A stretch of DNA of 64,000 bases from contig CABZEY010000004.1 in assembly GCA_902524955.1 (NCBI GenBank), forward strand, positions 22,214-86,213. Reading direction: 5' to 3'. Positions 37,335 to 47,054 of the stretch are shown one piece after another. The position numbers and the translations under genes were made by a program. The first letter of the stretch is position 1, and each line of letters begins with the position of its first letter. The notes beneath the pieces were generated by a model, which saw only the letters and a list, made by a program, of their open reading frames with translations, did no database searches and was not told where the DNA came from. The DNA comes from an uncultured Pelagibacteraceae bacterium. GTDB taxonomy: Bacteria; Pseudomonadota; Alphaproteobacteria; Pelagibacterales; Pelagibacteraceae.

Positions 37335-39128
37335 ATGACTTTAGAAAAAAAACTACAAGAAATATTATTTTTAATAAACCAAGAAAAATATAAAGAATTA
37401 ATACCAAAAATTCATGAATTGTTAAAAGAAAAATATCAAAGCATTCCATTGTATGGAAACTTAGGTCTGAGTTACCTTAAACTTAACAAAAATTACTTAG
37501 CAATCAAATATTTTTTAAAAGTTAAAAAAATTGACAAAAATAATATTAATGCAAATCATAATTTAGGCCTTGCTTATTCAAAAATTAATGAAATCGATAA
37601 AGCTATAAATTTTTACGATCAAGCGCTTGGAGCAATTAAAGAGTATCCATTTTTTTTTATAACATTAATAGAATATTTGGAATTACTATTAGCAAATTAT
37701 AAAATAAATTTAGCAGAAAAAATAATTTATAAATATAAAGCCAAAATACCAATAGATTTGCAATTTTTTTTTAATACGGCCCTTTTTGATATAAAGTTCA
37801 AAGATCATCGAAGCTTTGTAAATAATATAAAAAAAATTGAGGATATGATTAGTGATTACCAAACTCAAATTACAAAAAATAATAAGTTTATTATAACTGA
37901 ATTAAATAAATTAATTAAATTTACCCCACCAACTATTTTTACTACAACTTTTTATATAGAAAATCCAAAAAAACTATTAAAAAAATATTATCAAATATTC
38001 GATAAAATAACCGACAGTTTTAATGTACCTAAATTATTTTCACCTCCGATATCAAAAAATAAAAAAATTAAAGTTTGCTTTGCATCATCAATATTTAGAA
38101 AGCACACGATTACAAAATTGTTTAAAAATTGGATAATAAAATTAGATAAAAATAAGTTTGATGTATACATCTTAGATCTAGACTCTGAAAAAGATGAAAT
38201 TTATAACGAAATTAAAAATAATGCTGTAGAAAGTATTTTAACTAATAGAAATCTTGAGGAAAATATTAATTTTATAAGATCTAAAAAATTAGACTATATT
38301 ATTTACCTAGATAATCATATATCCAGAAAAGCATCAGCTTTGTATAACTTTCAGTTAGCATCTAAACAAGCTGTCACCTGGGGCCATCCTGTAACATCTG
38401 GATCAAAATATATAGATTTATTTTTATCTAGTGAATTAATGGAAAATAATTTAAGTGAAAAAAACTACACTGAAAAATTAATAAAATTAAAAAATATCTC
38501 AATTAATTATGAAAAACCTAATATTAAAATACATGAAGAAATAAAAAATCGTTTTGATGATAATTTTGTTAATATTTTAAATTTACAAAGTTTACATAAA
38601 TTTCAGCCCCATGAGGATAAAATTTATGCTGAAATTTTAAACAAAAATAAAAAGATAAATTTATATTTTATTGAATCTGAAATTAAAGAACATAACAAAG
38701 TGTTCAAATATCGAATTTCTAAATTTTTGTCTGATAATAAATCTGAAGAGAGAATAAAGTTTTTACCAAGATGTGATAATAATACTTTTTATAATTATAT
38801 ATACTTTTCATCTTTTATTTTTGACTGTTTATCCTGGTCTGGTGGAAATACACATCTTGAGGCGCTAGCATTTGATAAGCCTATTATAACAATGGAGGGT
38901 AAAAGCCTAAAACAAAACCATACTTTCGGTTTTTTAAAAAGAATCAATCAAGATAATTTAATTGCCTCGAATGAAAGGGAATATATAAATAAGATATTAG
39001 AGTTTTCACAAAGTGAAAACCTTATAAAAATATCTAAAGAAGAAATATCAAAAAACAAAAATCTTTTATTTAAGGATATGGAATGTATTAAATCATTAGA
39101 AGATAGCTTGATGAAAAACTTATTTTAA
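37335..39128 (+). CDS. TPR protein with C-terminal O-GlcNAc-transferase-like (GT41/SPINDLY-type) region
   Basis: The protein has about 597 residues from the ATG at 37335; an ATG 14 codons upstream (37293) is also in frame and neither has a clear ribosome binding site. Residues about 1-135 form tetratricopeptide repeats (NLGLSYLKLNKNYLAIKYFL, then NLGLAYSKINEIDKAINFYD). A linker follows, then from about 235 a Rossmann-like half with QAVTWGHPVTSGSKYIDLF and WSGGNTHLEALAFDKPIITM, resembling GT41 transferases that glycosylate Ser/Thr of proteins. It is the most Lys/Asn-rich gene here, stands alone between tRNA-Leu and a convergent gene, and has no glycan cluster beside it. The acceptor is unknown; flagellin- or envelope-type targets cannot be judged from this window. 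Confidence 0.65.
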   Translation: MTLEKKLQEILFLINQEKYKELIPKIHELLKEKYQSIPLYGNLGLSYLKLNKNYLAIKYFLKVKKIDKNNINANHNLGLAYSKINEIDKAINFYDQALGAIKEYPFFFITLIEYLELLLANYKINLAEKIIYKYKAKIPIDLQFFFNTALFDIKFKDHRSFVNNIKKIEDMISDYQTQITKNNKFIITELNKLIKFTPPTIFTTTFYIENPKKLLKKYYQIFDKITDSFNVPKLFSPPISKNKKIKVCFASSIFRKHTITKLFKNWIIKLDKNKFDVYILDLDSEKDEIYNEIKNNAVESILTNRNLEENINFIRSKKLDYIIYLDNHISRKASALYNFQLASKQAVTWGHPVTSGSKYIDLFLSSELMENNLSEKNYTEKLIKLKNISINYEKPNIKIHEEIKNRFDDNFVNILNLQSLHKFQPHEDKIYAEILNKNKKINLYFIESEIKEHNKVFKYRISKFLSDNKSEERIKFLPRCDNNTFYNYIYFSSFIFDCLSWSGGNTHLEALAFDKPIITMEGKSLKQNHTFGFLKRINQDNLIASNEREYINKILEFSQSENLIKISKEEISKNKNLLFKDMECIKSLEDSLMKNLF

Positions 39129-39848
39129 TGAAGTAACAAGTTTTTTTACGTCTTCTTCACATCTTTTCAAAAGATCTTCTTCGGTTGACCTAAGAACAAG
39201 AATGGTGCCAGGTTTTTCTTTAAAATATGGATAACTGCCAATATCAATATTTTTATATTTATCTTGTAATTTTGATAATTGCTCTGATATCTGACTCTCT
39301 CTAAGATTAGTATCAATTGATGATGACAAAATCTTTTTTCCAGTTTTAATAACATTATCTAATTGTGGTAGCATAGCCTGTAATATACTTGGAACACCTG
39401 GTAATACGAAAACATTTTCCACATAAAAACCTGCTGCAAAAGTCTTTGGGTTAGGTATTAACTTAGCGTTCTCTGGCATTTTTGCCATTTTTTTTCTACC
39501 TTCATTAAAATTTTCATTTTTGTAAAATTCTTCTAAAATTTGATAAGCTTCTGTATGATACTGATACTTCTGATTAAATACCTTAGAAATTGACTCAGCT
39601 GTTATATCATCATGAGTTGGGCCAATCCCTCCTGTAGTAAAAATATAAGCAAATTTTTTTCTTAATTCATCGACTGTATCAATTATAATTTTTTCTTTAT
39701 CAGGTATAACTCTTACTTCTTCAACGCTAATGCCTCTATCATTTAGCCATAATGCTATAAAAGAAGTATTTTTATCAACAGTTCTTCCTGATAAAATTTC
39801 GTTGCCAATAATTATGATACCTGCTGTAAATTCCTTTTTAAATTCCAT
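39120..39848 (-). CDS. CinA N-terminal/MoaB-type (MoCF-binding) domain protein
   Basis: This 242-residue protein consists of the molybdopterin-binding-like domain found at the N-terminus of CinA: AGIIIIGNEILSGRTVDKN near 9, then FTTGGIGPTHDDITAESISK near 68, and FVLPGVPSILQAML near 150. The C-terminal nicotinamide-nucleotide amidase domain of full CinA is absent. In related proteins this domain acts as an ADP-ribose or CoA pyrophosphatase, so a nucleotide-derivative hydrolase role is possible; it is not evidence of molybdenum cofactor synthesis. The last nine bases overlap the convergent TPR gene, and its ATG directly abuts that of sfsA. Confidence 0.8.
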   Translation of the reverse strand: MEFKKEFTAGIIIIGNEILSGRTVDKNTSFIALWLNDRGISVEEVRVIPDKEKIIIDTVDELRKKFAYIFTTGGIGPTHDDITAESISKVFNQKYQYHTEAYQILEEFYKNENFNEGRKKMAKMPENAKLIPNPKTFAAGFYVENVFVLPGVPSILQAMLPQLDNVIKTGKKILSSSIDTNLRESQISEQLSKLQDKYKNIDIGSYPYFKEKPGTILVLRSTEEDLLKRCEEDVKKLVTSLK

Positions 39849-40544
39849 ATGAAATTAATTCCTCGGTTAATACATGTAAAATTCATAAAAAGATACAAGA
39901 GATTTTTTGCTGATGTTGCTTTAAATAAAAAAAAAATTACAGTTCATTGTCCAAATTCAGGTTCAATGCTTGGACTATTAAATAAGAATAATGATGCATG
40001 GATTTCGAAGAGCGACAACCCTAAACGTAAATTAAAATATACCTTAGAAATTCTTAATGATAAAAAAAGTAATGTTGGTATAAATACGCATAGAGCTAAT
40101 CGAATAGTAGAAGAGGCATTGCAGAAAAAAAAGATTGTTGAGTTAAAAAAATTTAGCGATATTAAACGAGAAGCAAAATTTTCTAAAGAAACAAGATTTG
40201 ATTTTCTATTAAAGAATAAAAATAAAAAAGTATTCTTAGAGGTTAAAAATGTTACTTTATCTAGGGAAAAAGGAATTTCTGAATTTCCAGACGCAATTAC
40301 TACAAGAGGGAAAAAACATTTAATTCACCTCCAAGATGCAATAAAAAAGGGGTATGAAAGCTACTTATTATTTTTAATTCAAAGAGAAGATATAAATATT
40401 ATGAAAATTGCAAATGATATTGATTCAAATTATTATAATGAAATAATAAAAGCGCAAAAAAAAGGTGTTAGGATTATTGCATATTCTTGTCAAGTTAATG
40501 AAAGTGAAATAACTATCAAAAATAAAATCAAAGTTGAAATATAA
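39849..40544 (+). CDS. sfsA: SfsA family protein (sugar fermentation stimulation/nuclease-like)
   Basis: The 231 residues match SfsA: an N-terminal OB-like domain with RFFADVALNKKKITVHCPNS near 19, a GSMLGLL continuation, and a C-terminal nuclease-like domain with RFDFLLKNKNKKVFLEVKNV near 117. The D...E-x-K arrangement resembles restriction-type endonucleases. The cellular role is unsettled: E. coli SfsA was described as a regulator of maltose genes and later as a nucleic-acid-binding protein. It leads a plus-strand run, overlapping map by one base. Confidence 0.9.
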   Translation: MKLIPRLIHVKFIKRYKRFFADVALNKKKITVHCPNSGSMLGLLNKNNDAWISKSDNPKRKLKYTLEILNDKKSNVGINTHRANRIVEEALQKKKIVELKKFSDIKREAKFSKETRFDFLLKNKNKKVFLEVKNVTLSREKGISEFPDAITTRGKKHLIHLQDAIKKGYESYLLFLIQREDINIMKIANDIDSNYYNEIIKAQKKGVRIIAYSCQVNESEITIKNKIKVEI

Positions 40545-41296
40545 TGATTAAATTTAAAAAATATTATCCTGATGAGTTTAGGAAATTGAGAAATGCAGGG
40601 AGAGTATCATCTAAATGTTTAGATTATATAGAGGATAAAATTAAACCAGGTATTACAACTCAAAATATTGACGAGATGTGTGTTAAATTTTTACATAAAC
40701 ATAATGCTTACTCGGCACCTCTTTTTTACAGGGGTTTTCCAAAATCTATTTGCACTTCTGTTAATCATGTTGTTTGTCACGGTATACCCTCTAACAAAAC
40801 TTTAAACGAAGGTGATATTGTAAATGTTGATGTTACATCTTTAGTAGAGGGTTATCATGGAGATACATCAAGAACTTTTTGTGTAGGAAAAGTTTCAGTA
40901 AAAGCAAAAAATTTAGTTAAAATAACTAAAGAAGCGCTGGACCGATCTATCAAAATATTAAAACCTGGTGTTCACCTTGGAAATATTGGAAATGAAATCC
41001 AAACCTATGTTGAAAAAAAAGGTTATTCAGTTGTTAGAGATTTTTGTGGACATGGTGTTGGTAAAGAATTTCATGAAGAACCAAATATTCTTCATTACGG
41101 AAAAAATGGCACTGGTCCAAAATTACAAGAGGGAATGGTGTTTACAATAGAACCAATGATAAATGCTGGCAAACACGAAACTAAAGTTTTAAATGATGGA
41201 TGGACAGCAGTTACAAAAGATAAATCTTTATCAGCACAATTCGAACACACTGTGGGTATAACAAATAATGGATGTGAAATTTTTACCCTTTCATAA
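40544..41296 (+). CDS. map: Type I methionine aminopeptidase
   Basis: Map removes the N-terminal methionine from nascent proteins. The 250-residue protein has the pita-bread fold metal ligands: SICTSVNHVVCHGIPS near 66, NVDVTSLVEGYHGDTSRTF near 92, VRDFCGHGVGKEFHEEPNIL near 163, MVFTIEPMIN near 197 and SAQFEHTVGIT near 230. Its length is typical of type Ia enzymes, without a zinc-finger extension. It shares one base with sfsA, a conserved pairing in alphaproteobacteria. Confidence 0.96.
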   Translation: MIKFKKYYPDEFRKLRNAGRVSSKCLDYIEDKIKPGITTQNIDEMCVKFLHKHNAYSAPLFYRGFPKSICTSVNHVVCHGIPSNKTLNEGDIVNVDVTSLVEGYHGDTSRTFCVGKVSVKAKNLVKITKEALDRSIKILKPGVHLGNIGNEIQTYVEKKGYSVVRDFCGHGVGKEFHEEPNILHYGKNGTGPKLQEGMVFTIEPMINAGKHETKVLNDGWTAVTKDKSLSAQFEHTVGITNNGCEIFTLS

Positions 41297-41308
41297 TACA
41301 ATAGCTTA

Positions 41309-42601
41309 ATGATTCCTCGATACTCAAGACAAGAAGTGGCTCAAATTTGGGAGCCAATGAATAAATTTAAAATTTGGTTAGACATCGAAATATATGCTAC
41401 GCAAGCGATGGAAAAATATAAAATTATTCCAAAGGGAGTGGCGGCGAAAGTAAGAAAAAAATCAAAAATTAATATCAAAAGAATAGACGATATTGAAAAA
41501 AAGACTAAACACGATGTAATCGCTTTTTTAACATCCATTGCAGAAAAAGTAGGTCCAGAGGCAAAATATCTTCATCAAGGTATGACATCATCTGACGTAC
41601 TAGATACTTGTTTTAATTTGCAACTTAAGCAAGCTGGAAAAGTACTTGTTAAAGACATAGATAAACTATTAAAAACATTGAAAAATAAATCAAAAAAATA
41701 CAAAAATACTATTACAATTGGTAGAAGTCATGGAATTCATGCTGAGCCAATAACATTTGGTTTAAAACTCGCAACCTATTATGCTGAATTCAACAGAAAT
41801 AAAAAAAGATTAGAGCAAGCAATTGAAGAAATTTCAACATGTGCAATCTCTGGGGCTGTCGGAACATTTGCACATATAGGACCTAATATTGAAAAGTTTG
41901 TTGCAAAAAAATTAGGCTTAAAACCAGAGCCAATTTCTACCCAAATAATTCCTAGAGATAGGCATGCTTATTTTTTTAATACACTTGCGATAATAGCGAG
42001 CTCGGCTGAAAGATTAGCGACCGAGGTAAGACATTTACAAAGAACAGAAGTCCTAGAAGCAGAAGAATACTTTTCATCAGGACAAAAAGGTTCGTCTGCA
42101 ATGCCGCACAAAAGAAATCCAGTATTATCTGAAAACATAACTGGTTTAGCAAGATTGGTAAGAAGCTATTCAATTCCTGGAATGGAAAATATAGTTTTGT
42201 GGCATGAAAGAGATATATCTCATTCGAGTGTTGAAAGAAATATTGGACCTGATGCCACTGTTACTCTAGATTTTTTACTTAACAGATTAAACAATATTGT
42301 TGCAAATTTAGTTGTTCATACAAAAACAATGGAAAATAATTTAAATAAATTTAAGGGTTTAATTTTTTCTCAAGGAGTTATGTTAAAACTCACTCAAAAA
42401 GGGGTAAAGCGGGAAGATGCGTATAAAATTGTACAAAAAAATGCGATGAAAACCTGGGATAAAAATGAAGATTTTCATAATAATTTAAAAAAAGATAAAT
42501 TAATTCAAAAGAACTTGTCTGAGAAAGAACTTAAACAGTTATTTGATGTTAATTACCATAAAAGGTATATTAACCATATACTAAGAAGAGTTTTAAAATA
42601 A
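41309..42601 (+). CDS. purB: Adenylosuccinate lyase
   Basis: PurB cleaves SAICAR and adenylosuccinate, acting twice in purine synthesis. The 430-residue protein has the superfamily signature [17 protein letters not shown] near 265, with the flexible catalytic-Ser loop, and the conserved [12 protein letters not shown] near 90 and [16 protein letters not shown] near 135. It is the first gene of the pur run and overlaps purC by one base. Confidence 0.96.
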   Translation: MIPRYSRQEVAQIWEPMNKFKIWLDIEIYATQAMEKYKIIPKGVAAKVRKKSKINIKRIDDIEKKTKHDVIAFLTSIAEKVGPEAKYLHQGMTSSDVLDTCFNLQLKQAGKVLVKDIDKLLKTLKNKSKKYKNTITIGRSHGIHAEPITFGLKLATYYAEFNRNKKRLEQAIEEISTCAISGAVGTFAHIGPNIEKFVAKKLGLKPEPISTQIIPRDRHAYFFNTLAIIASSAERLATEVRHLQRTEVLEAEEYFSSGQKGSSAMPHKRNPVLSENITGLARLVRSYSIPGMENIVLWHERDISHSSVERNIGPDATVTLDFLLNRLNNIVANLVVHTKTMENNLNKFKGLIFSQGVMLKLTQKGVKREDAYKIVQKNAMKTWDKNEDFHNNLKKDKLIQKNLSEKELKQLFDVNYHKRYINHILRRVLK

Positions 42602-43383
42602 TGAGAAGAAAAAAATTATACGAAGGAAAAGCAAAGATTTTATACGAAGGTCCCGAAAGAAATACTTTAGTTCAATATTTTAAAGATGATGCTACAGCGT
42701 TTAATAATAAAAAAAAAGAAGTTATAGAAGGAAAAGGAGTTCTTAATAACAGAATTTCTGAATTTTTATTTAGTCAATTAAACGATATTGGTATTGAAAC
42801 GCATTTAATCAAAAGATTAAATATGAGGGAGCAATTAATTAAAAATTGTGAAATCCTACCAATTGAGTTTGTCGTTAGAAACATTGCAGCCGGAACTTTA
42901 TCTTCAAGATTGGGAATAGCTGAAGGAACAATGTTAAAGAGACCAATTATAGAATATTATTATAAAAATGATGATTTAGATGACCCATTAGTTACTGAAG
43001 AGCATATTGAAATAAATGGATGGGCGTCAACTTTAGAAATAGCTCAAGCTTCTGAGACGGCATTTAGAATTAATGATTTTTTGATTGGTCTATTTAGAGG
43101 TGTAGGTATTAAGCTCGTTGATTTTAAACTTGAGTTTGGACGAGTTTGGAATGCAGACGAAAGTCGAGTTATTCTTGCTGATGAGATAAGTCCCGACACT
43201 TGTAGATTATGGAATACAAAAGATGAAAAAAAACTAGATAAAGATCGGTTTAGAAAAGGTCTTGGTGGATTAGTTGAAGCTTATACCGAAGTTGCTAAAA
43301 GATTGGGAATCATGCCAGAAGGCAGCAATATAATGGAAATAAAGTCAGGAATTTCTAAAACTATAAAACTTAAAAAAAAATAA
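42601..43383 (+). CDS. purC: Phosphoribosylaminoimidazole-succinocarboxamide synthase
   Basis: PurC joins CAIR and aspartate using ATP, the step before PurB. The 260-residue protein starts [18 protein letters not shown] and contains [19 protein letters not shown] near 87, [20 protein letters not shown] near 177 and [14 protein letters not shown] near 197, all PurC signatures. It starts on the last base of the purB stop codon. Confidence 0.97.
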   Translation: MRRKKLYEGKAKILYEGPERNTLVQYFKDDATAFNNKKKEVIEGKGVLNNRISEFLFSQLNDIGIETHLIKRLNMREQLIKNCEILPIEFVVRNIAAGTLSSRLGIAEGTMLKRPIIEYYYKNDDLDDPLVTEEHIEINGWASTLEIAQASETAFRINDFLIGLFRGVGIKLVDFKLEFGRVWNADESRVILADEISPDTCRLWNTKDEKKLDKDRFRKGLGGLVEAYTEVAKRLGIMPEGSNIMEIKSGISKTIKLKKK

Positions 43384-43384
43384 A

Positions 43385-43624
43385 TTGAAGTTCGAAGTAT
43401 TTGTAACACTTAAAAAAGAAGTATTAGATCCTCAAGGTAAAGCAGTTGAAAATGCACTTGGTGATATTGGTCTCAATACTATAAAAAATATTCGCCAAGG
43501 GAAATATTTTACACTAGAGGTTAGCGAAACTGATGAAAATAAAGCGTCTGACTTAGTAAAATCCTCTTGTGAAAAATTACTTGCTAATCAAACTATAGAA
43601 AACTTTAAATTTAACAAAATTTAA
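43385..43624 (+). CDS. purS: Phosphoribosylformylglycinamidine synthase subunit PurS
   Basis: PurS is the small bridging subunit that lets the glutaminase PurQ pass ammonia to PurL. The 79-residue protein has the family pattern FVTLKKEVLDPQGKAVENAL near 6 and NIRQGKYFTLEV near 37. The start codon is TTG at 43385, one base after the purC stop; there is no nearby ATG and the N-terminus fits the family. It overlaps the purQ start by one base. Confidence 0.94.
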   Translation: MKFEVFVTLKKEVLDPQGKAVENALGDIGLNTIKNIRQGKYFTLEVSETDENKASDLVKSSCEKLLANQTIENFKFNKI

Positions 43625-44301
43625 TGAAAGCTAATGTCATAGTTTTTCCAGGATCAAACTGTGATAGAGATATAAAAGTTGCATTAGAAAAATTTCAAAT
43701 ACACACTACAATGGTCTGGCACCAAGAAAAAGTAATGCCAAATTCTGATTTGGTTGTTTTGCCTGGTGGTTTTTCATATGGAGATTATTTGAGATGTGGA
43801 AGTATGGCTTCAAAATCAACCATAATGAATGAAGTGATAAAACATGCAGATAAAGGTGGCTATTTAATTGGAATTTGTAATGGTTTTCAAATTTTAACAG
43901 AAACTGGTTTGTTACCAGGAGCTTTATTAAGAAATAAAAAATTAAAATTTATCTGTAAATATGTAAATCTTTTAATTGAAAACAATTCAACACCATTCAC
44001 ATCAAAATATAAAAAAAATGCAAAAATAAAAATTCCAATCGCACATAACGAGGGAAATTATTTTGCTGATGAAAAAACATTATATAACTTACAAAATAAT
44101 GAACAAATTGTGCTAAAATATTGTGATGAAAATTTTAATATTAATGATGAAAGTAACCCAAATGGCTCGTGTTTAAACATTGCTGGAATTATTAATAAAA
44201 ATAAAAATGTAATTGGTATGATGCCCCACCCTGAAAGATGTGTGGAAGATATTTTAGGTGGAACTGATGGTTCTGGTATTTTCCAATCACTATTAAGTTG
44301 A
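43624..44301 (+). CDS. purQ: Phosphoribosylformylglycinamidine synthase subunit PurQ
   Basis: PurQ is the glutamine amidotransferase subunit of FGAM synthase. The 225-residue class I amidotransferase starts MKANVIVFPGSNCDRDIKVA, has GGFSYGDYLRCG near 49, the nucleophile Cys in GYLIGICNGFQILTETGLLP near 79, and the catalytic His/Glu in GMMPHPERCVED near 198. It overlaps the purL start by one base. Confidence 0.96.
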   Translation: MKANVIVFPGSNCDRDIKVALEKFQIHTTMVWHQEKVMPNSDLVVLPGGFSYGDYLRCGSMASKSTIMNEVIKHADKGGYLIGICNGFQILTETGLLPGALLRNKKLKFICKYVNLLIENNSTPFTSKYKKNAKIKIPIAHNEGNYFADEKTLYNLQNNEQIVLKYCDENFNINDESNPNGSCLNIAGIINKNKNVIGMMPHPERCVEDILGGTDGSGIFQSLLS

Positions 44302-46490
44302 TGATAGAAGTAAATTTAGATTTAGCAGTACAGCACGGCTTAACATCAGAAGAGTACGAAAAAATAAAAATTTTAATTGGACGAAAACCTAACTTCACTG
44401 AACTTGGAATTTTTTCAGCAATGTGGAATGAGCACTGTTCTTATAAATCTTCAAGAGTGTGGCTTGGTACACTGCCCACAAAAAATAAAAGAGTGATACA
44501 AGGACCGGGGGAGAATGCTGGTGTAATTGATATTGATGATGATGATGTTGCAATTTTTAAAATTGAAAGTCATAACCATCCATCATTTATTGAACCCTAT
44601 CAAGGCGCCGCTACAGGTGTTGGTGGAATATTGAGAGATGTTTTTACTATGGGTGCAAGACCTATAGCTAATTTAAATGCTATTCGTTTTGGCTCACCAG
44701 ATCATCCAAAAACTAAACATCTTTTAAATGGTGTTGTTGCAGGAATTGCGGGATACGGGAATTGTATCGGTGTTCCAACTGTTGGTGGAGAAGTAGAGTT
44801 TGATAGTTGTTATGATGGTAACATCTTAGTTAATGCAATGAACATTGGTTTAGCAAAAAAAGATAAGGTTTTTTACTCGATCGCAAGTGGAGTGGGTAAT
44901 CCAGTAATTTATGTTGGTTCAAAAACTGGAAGAGATGGAATTCATGGTGCATCCATGGCATCTCAAGAATTTGACTTAGACTCAGAGTCAAAAAAGCCTA
45001 CAGTTCAAGTTGGAGATCCTTTTGCTGAAAAATTATTGCTAGAAGCATGTCTGGAATTAATGCAGACAGATACAATTGTGTCTATTCAGGATATGGGAGC
45101 TGCCGGTTTAACTTCTTCTTCTGTAGAAATGGCTTCAAAAGGAAATATTGGGATTGAATTAGATCTTAATAAAGTACCATGCCGTGAAACAGGTATGACC
45201 CCTTATGAGATGATGCTCTCTGAAAGCCAAGAAAGAATGCTTATTGTTCTTAAAACTGGAAAAGAAAAAGAAGCTGAAAAAATTTTTAAAAAATGGGATT
45301 TAGATTTTTCTGTAATTGGAATTTTGACTGACTCAAAAAACCTTACTTTGAAATATGATAATAAAACTGTTTGTGATATACCAATTTCTGCATTAGCAGA
45401 TGAAGCTCCAAAATATGAAAGAGAATGGGTTGAAATTAAAAAACCAGAATATAGCGGTCTTGAAAAAAAACTAGATAAAATCAATTTGGAACAAACGATT
45501 AAAAATTTATTATCTCATCCAAACCAAGCAGATAAATCATGGGTATGGGAACAGTATGATCATATGGTTATGTGTGATACCGTCGAATTTCCGGGTGGAG
45601 ATGCAGCAGTGATAAGGATTCATGGAAATAATAAAAAAGCAATTGCAGCATCTGTTGATTGTACACCAAGATATTGTAACTCCCATCCTTATACTGGGGG
45701 AATGCAAGCAGTATGTGAAACATTTAGAAATTTGTGTGCAGTTGGTGCGGAACCCATTGCAATTACTAACTGTTTAAATTTTGGCAATCCTGAAAAGCCG
45801 GAAATTATGGGTCAATTTGTTGGTGTCATTAAAGGAATGACGGAGGCATGTAAAAAGTTAAATTATCCAGTAATTTCAGGAAATGTTTCTCTATATAATG
45901 AAACTAATGGTGTTGGCATCAACCCTACCCCTACAATTGGTGGTGTAGGTTTAATTAAGGATATTTCAAAAGTAAAAAATTTAAAATTTAAAAATAAAGA
46001 TAATAATATTTATGTCGTTGGTAAAACAATAGGTCACTTAGAACAAAGTGTACTTTGTTATGATCTTTTACATTTAAAAAAAGGTCCACCGCCATCTATT
46101 GATTTAAATGATGAATTAAAAAATGGCAAAGCAATCAGATCACTAATAAATGAAAATTTAATTGACTCATGTCACGACATATCCTCAGGAGGTCTTATTT
46201 TATGTTTATTAGAAATGAGTATAGCTTCTCAAATTGGTTTTAAAATAAATACAAATAAAAAATCATTGGATAGAATTAAATTTTTGTTTAGTGAAGACCA
46301 GTCCAGGTATATTGTTGAGGTTAACGATCAAAATAAAAACAGCTTTGAGAATGTACTTTCAGATTTAAATGTTTTCTTTGAAAATATTGGTAAAACATCG
46401 GAAAAAATTAACATAGACAATGACTTGAAATTTAATTTACAAGAATTATCTAAATTAAATAAAGAATGGTTTTATAAATACAATAATTGA
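44301..46490 (+). CDS. purL: Phosphoribosylformylglycinamidine synthase subunit PurL
   Basis: PurL makes FGAM from FGAR, ATP and ammonia from PurQ. At 729 residues it is the small PurL type that needs PurS and PurQ. Visible motifs are SYKSSRVWLGTLPT near 47, FKIESHNHPSFIEPYQGAAT near 87, and SESQERMLIVLKTGKE near 303. The chosen start is ATG at 44301, overlapping the purQ TGA by one base; a TTG one codon upstream is also in frame. bolA follows after four bases. Confidence 0.96.
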   Translation: MIEVNLDLAVQHGLTSEEYEKIKILIGRKPNFTELGIFSAMWNEHCSYKSSRVWLGTLPTKNKRVIQGPGENAGVIDIDDDDVAIFKIESHNHPSFIEPYQGAATGVGGILRDVFTMGARPIANLNAIRFGSPDHPKTKHLLNGVVAGIAGYGNCIGVPTVGGEVEFDSCYDGNILVNAMNIGLAKKDKVFYSIASGVGNPVIYVGSKTGRDGIHGASMASQEFDLDSESKKPTVQVGDPFAEKLLLEACLELMQTDTIVSIQDMGAAGLTSSSVEMASKGNIGIELDLNKVPCRETGMTPYEMMLSESQERMLIVLKTGKEKEAEKIFKKWDLDFSVIGILTDSKNLTLKYDNKTVCDIPISALADEAPKYEREWVEIKKPEYSGLEKKLDKINLEQTIKNLLSHPNQADKSWVWEQYDHMVMCDTVEFPGGDAAVIRIHGNNKKAIAASVDCTPRYCNSHPYTGGMQAVCETFRNLCAVGAEPIAITNCLNFGNPEKPEIMGQFVGVIKGMTEACKKLNYPVISGNVSLYNETNGVGINPTPTIGGVGLIKDISKVKNLKFKNKDNNIYVVGKTIGHLEQSVLCYDLLHLKKGPPPSIDLNDELKNGKAIRSLINENLIDSCHDISSGGLILCLLEMSIASQIGFKINTNKKSLDRIKFLFSEDQSRYIVEVNDQNKNSFENVLSDLNVFFENIGKTSEKINIDNDLKFNLQELSKLNKEWFYKYNN

Positions 46491-46494
46491 TTGA

Positions 46495-46725
46495 ATGGCA
46501 ATAAAACAAGAAGAAATAGAAAAATTGTTAAAAGAGGGTTTTCCTGATGGAGATATTGAAATTCAAGATCTCGCAGGTGATGATAATCATTTTTCTGCAA
46601 AAATTAAATCATCACAATTTAAAGGTAAAAATCGTGTACAACAACATCAAATGGTTTATAAAGCATTAAAAGGAAAAATGGGTGCTGAGCTTCATGCGCT
46701 TGCCTTAACAACAGAGGAAAAATAA
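46495..46725 (+). CDS. bolA: BolA/IbaG family protein
   Basis: This is a 76-residue BolA-fold protein with the conserved C-terminal region RVQQHQMVYKALKGKMGAEL near 48 followed by HALAL, including the His residues that help bind a [2Fe-2S] cluster shared with a monothiol glutaredoxin. The very next gene is exactly such a glutaredoxin, overlapping by one base. The pair is expected to work in iron-sulfur cluster trafficking. The purL-bolA-grxD order is conserved in alphaproteobacteria. Confidence 0.93.
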   Translation: MAIKQEEIEKLLKEGFPDGDIEIQDLAGDDNHFSAKIKSSQFKGKNRVQQHQMVYKALKGKMGAELHALALTTEEK

Positions 46726-47054
46726 TGTCAGAAATTAATAATCAATTAGATGAAATAATTAAGAATAATAAAGTTGTTTTGTTTATGAAAGGAACTCCTG
46801 AAATGCCGCAATGTGGATTTTCGATGGCTGTGTCCAACGTCTTAAAACATCTTGAGGTAAAATTTACTGCAATAAACGTTTACGAGGATGAAGAAATCAG
46901 AAATGGAATCAAAGAATACAGCAACTGGCCAACAATACCTCAATTATATGTAAACGAAGAGTTTGTAGGGGGGTGTGATATCGTAAAAGAAATGTTTGAA
47001 AAAAAAGAACTTCAAAAACTCTTTGAGGAAAAAGGAGTGGAGTTTAAAAAATAG
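46725..47054 (+). CDS. grxD: Monothiol glutaredoxin (Grx4/GrxD type)
   Basis: This protein carries and transfers [2Fe-2S] clusters. The 109-residue protein has the CGFS active site in MKGTPEMPQCGFSMAV near 20-35, the WPTIPQLYVNEEFVGGCDIV stretch near 67, and the usual single-domain length. It partners with the BolA protein encoded just upstream. Its stop codon directly abuts the stop codon of the convergent rpsD gene. Confidence 0.95.
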   Translation: MSEINNQLDEIIKNNKVVLFMKGTPEMPQCGFSMAVSNVLKHLEVKFTAINVYEDEEIRNGIKEYSNWPTIPQLYVNEEFVGGCDIVKEMFEKKELQKLFEEKGVEFKK

